Position numbers and translations under genes: made by a program. A stretch of DNA of 47,526 nt from Pelomyxa schiedti. Lineage: Eukaryota; Evosea; Pelobiontida; Pelomyxidae. The stretch covers positions 1 through 47,526 of the forward strand of contig JAHLWZ010000921.1 in the NCBI GenBank assembly GCA_020536535.1. The letters are read 5' to 3'. This document shows, in pieces, positions 47,509-47,526 of this stretch. The notes under the pieces were generated by a model that worked only from the letters and a program-made list of their open reading frames with translations, was not told where the DNA came from and did no database searches. Position 1 is the stretch's first letter; the number at the start of each line of letters is the position of its first letter.

Positions 47509-47526
47509 ATGACAGACGGGAGCCGG
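47509..47526 (+). CDS. possible start of a divergent gene (partial)
   Basis: ATG at 47509 (MTDGSR) opens at the window edge, 78 bp from the divergent start at 47430. Divergent pairs with short gaps are the rule here, but six codons prove nothing. Confidence 0.2.

Overview
The window is nuclear DNA of a unicellular eukaryote with a very compact genome. Nineteen protein genes (two of them cut by the window edges) and one DNA transposon fill 47.5 kb. Most genes are broken by many GT-AG introns, usually 38-50 bp and down to about 29-30 bp, while gaps between genes are mostly 18-350 bp. The standard code applies. The gene set (DHX29-like helicase, PAK kinase with a CRIB motif, FIBP homologue, TOM1-like VHS-GAT protein, GRASP, F-BAR-RhoGAP) looks most like an amoebozoan or other Amorphea protist. 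This is an inference from family distribution, and a plant-type (FAE1) 3-ketoacyl-CoA synthase fits it less well. I cannot name the species. Exon joins were worked out by hand from splice-site phase and family similarity. Where exons are listed, the coding length closes in frame.

Layout: <1-278 (-) first exon of an unknown gene; 467-5101 (+) DHX29-like helicase; 5363-7891 (+) membrane-anchored papain-family peptidase; 8095-10831 (+) poly(A) polymerase; 11115-13547 (-) 3-ketoacyl-CoA synthase; 13902-16467 (+) GTPase fused to a Pro/Gln/Tyr-rich tail; 16528-21079 (-) F-BAR-RhoGAP protein; 21209-24183 (-) unknown gene interrupted by a 1,599-bp transposon at 22422-24020; 24937-27241 (-) FIBP homologue; 27260-30076 (+) PAK/STE20 kinase; 30180-32376 (+) inositol polyphosphate 5-phosphatase; 32587-33216 (-) RPB11; 33380-34861 (+) GRASP; 34887-35660 (-) SAM methyltransferase; 35785-36838 (+) SF3A2; 36910-41314 (-) MATE transporter with a huge N-terminal extension; 41453-43035 (-) unknown beta-rich protein; 43272-45692 (+) VHS-GAT protein; 45776-47430 (-) unknown low-complexity protein; a possible new start at 47509.

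The genes do not form an operon or a pathway. Several independently serve membrane traffic and cell-cortex signalling (PAK, F-BAR-RhoGAP, 5-phosphatase, GRASP, VHS-GAT) or RNA metabolism (DHX29, poly(A) polymerase, RPB11, SF3A2).

The most unusual items are: a transposon sitting exactly at the intron/exon boundary of a host gene; a GTPase with an annexin/synexin-like YPGQP tail; a MATE transporter with an approximately 640-residue disordered front carrying four STFSL motifs; a head-to-head gene pair whose start codons are 18 bp apart; and two well-supported genes that I could not assign to a family.
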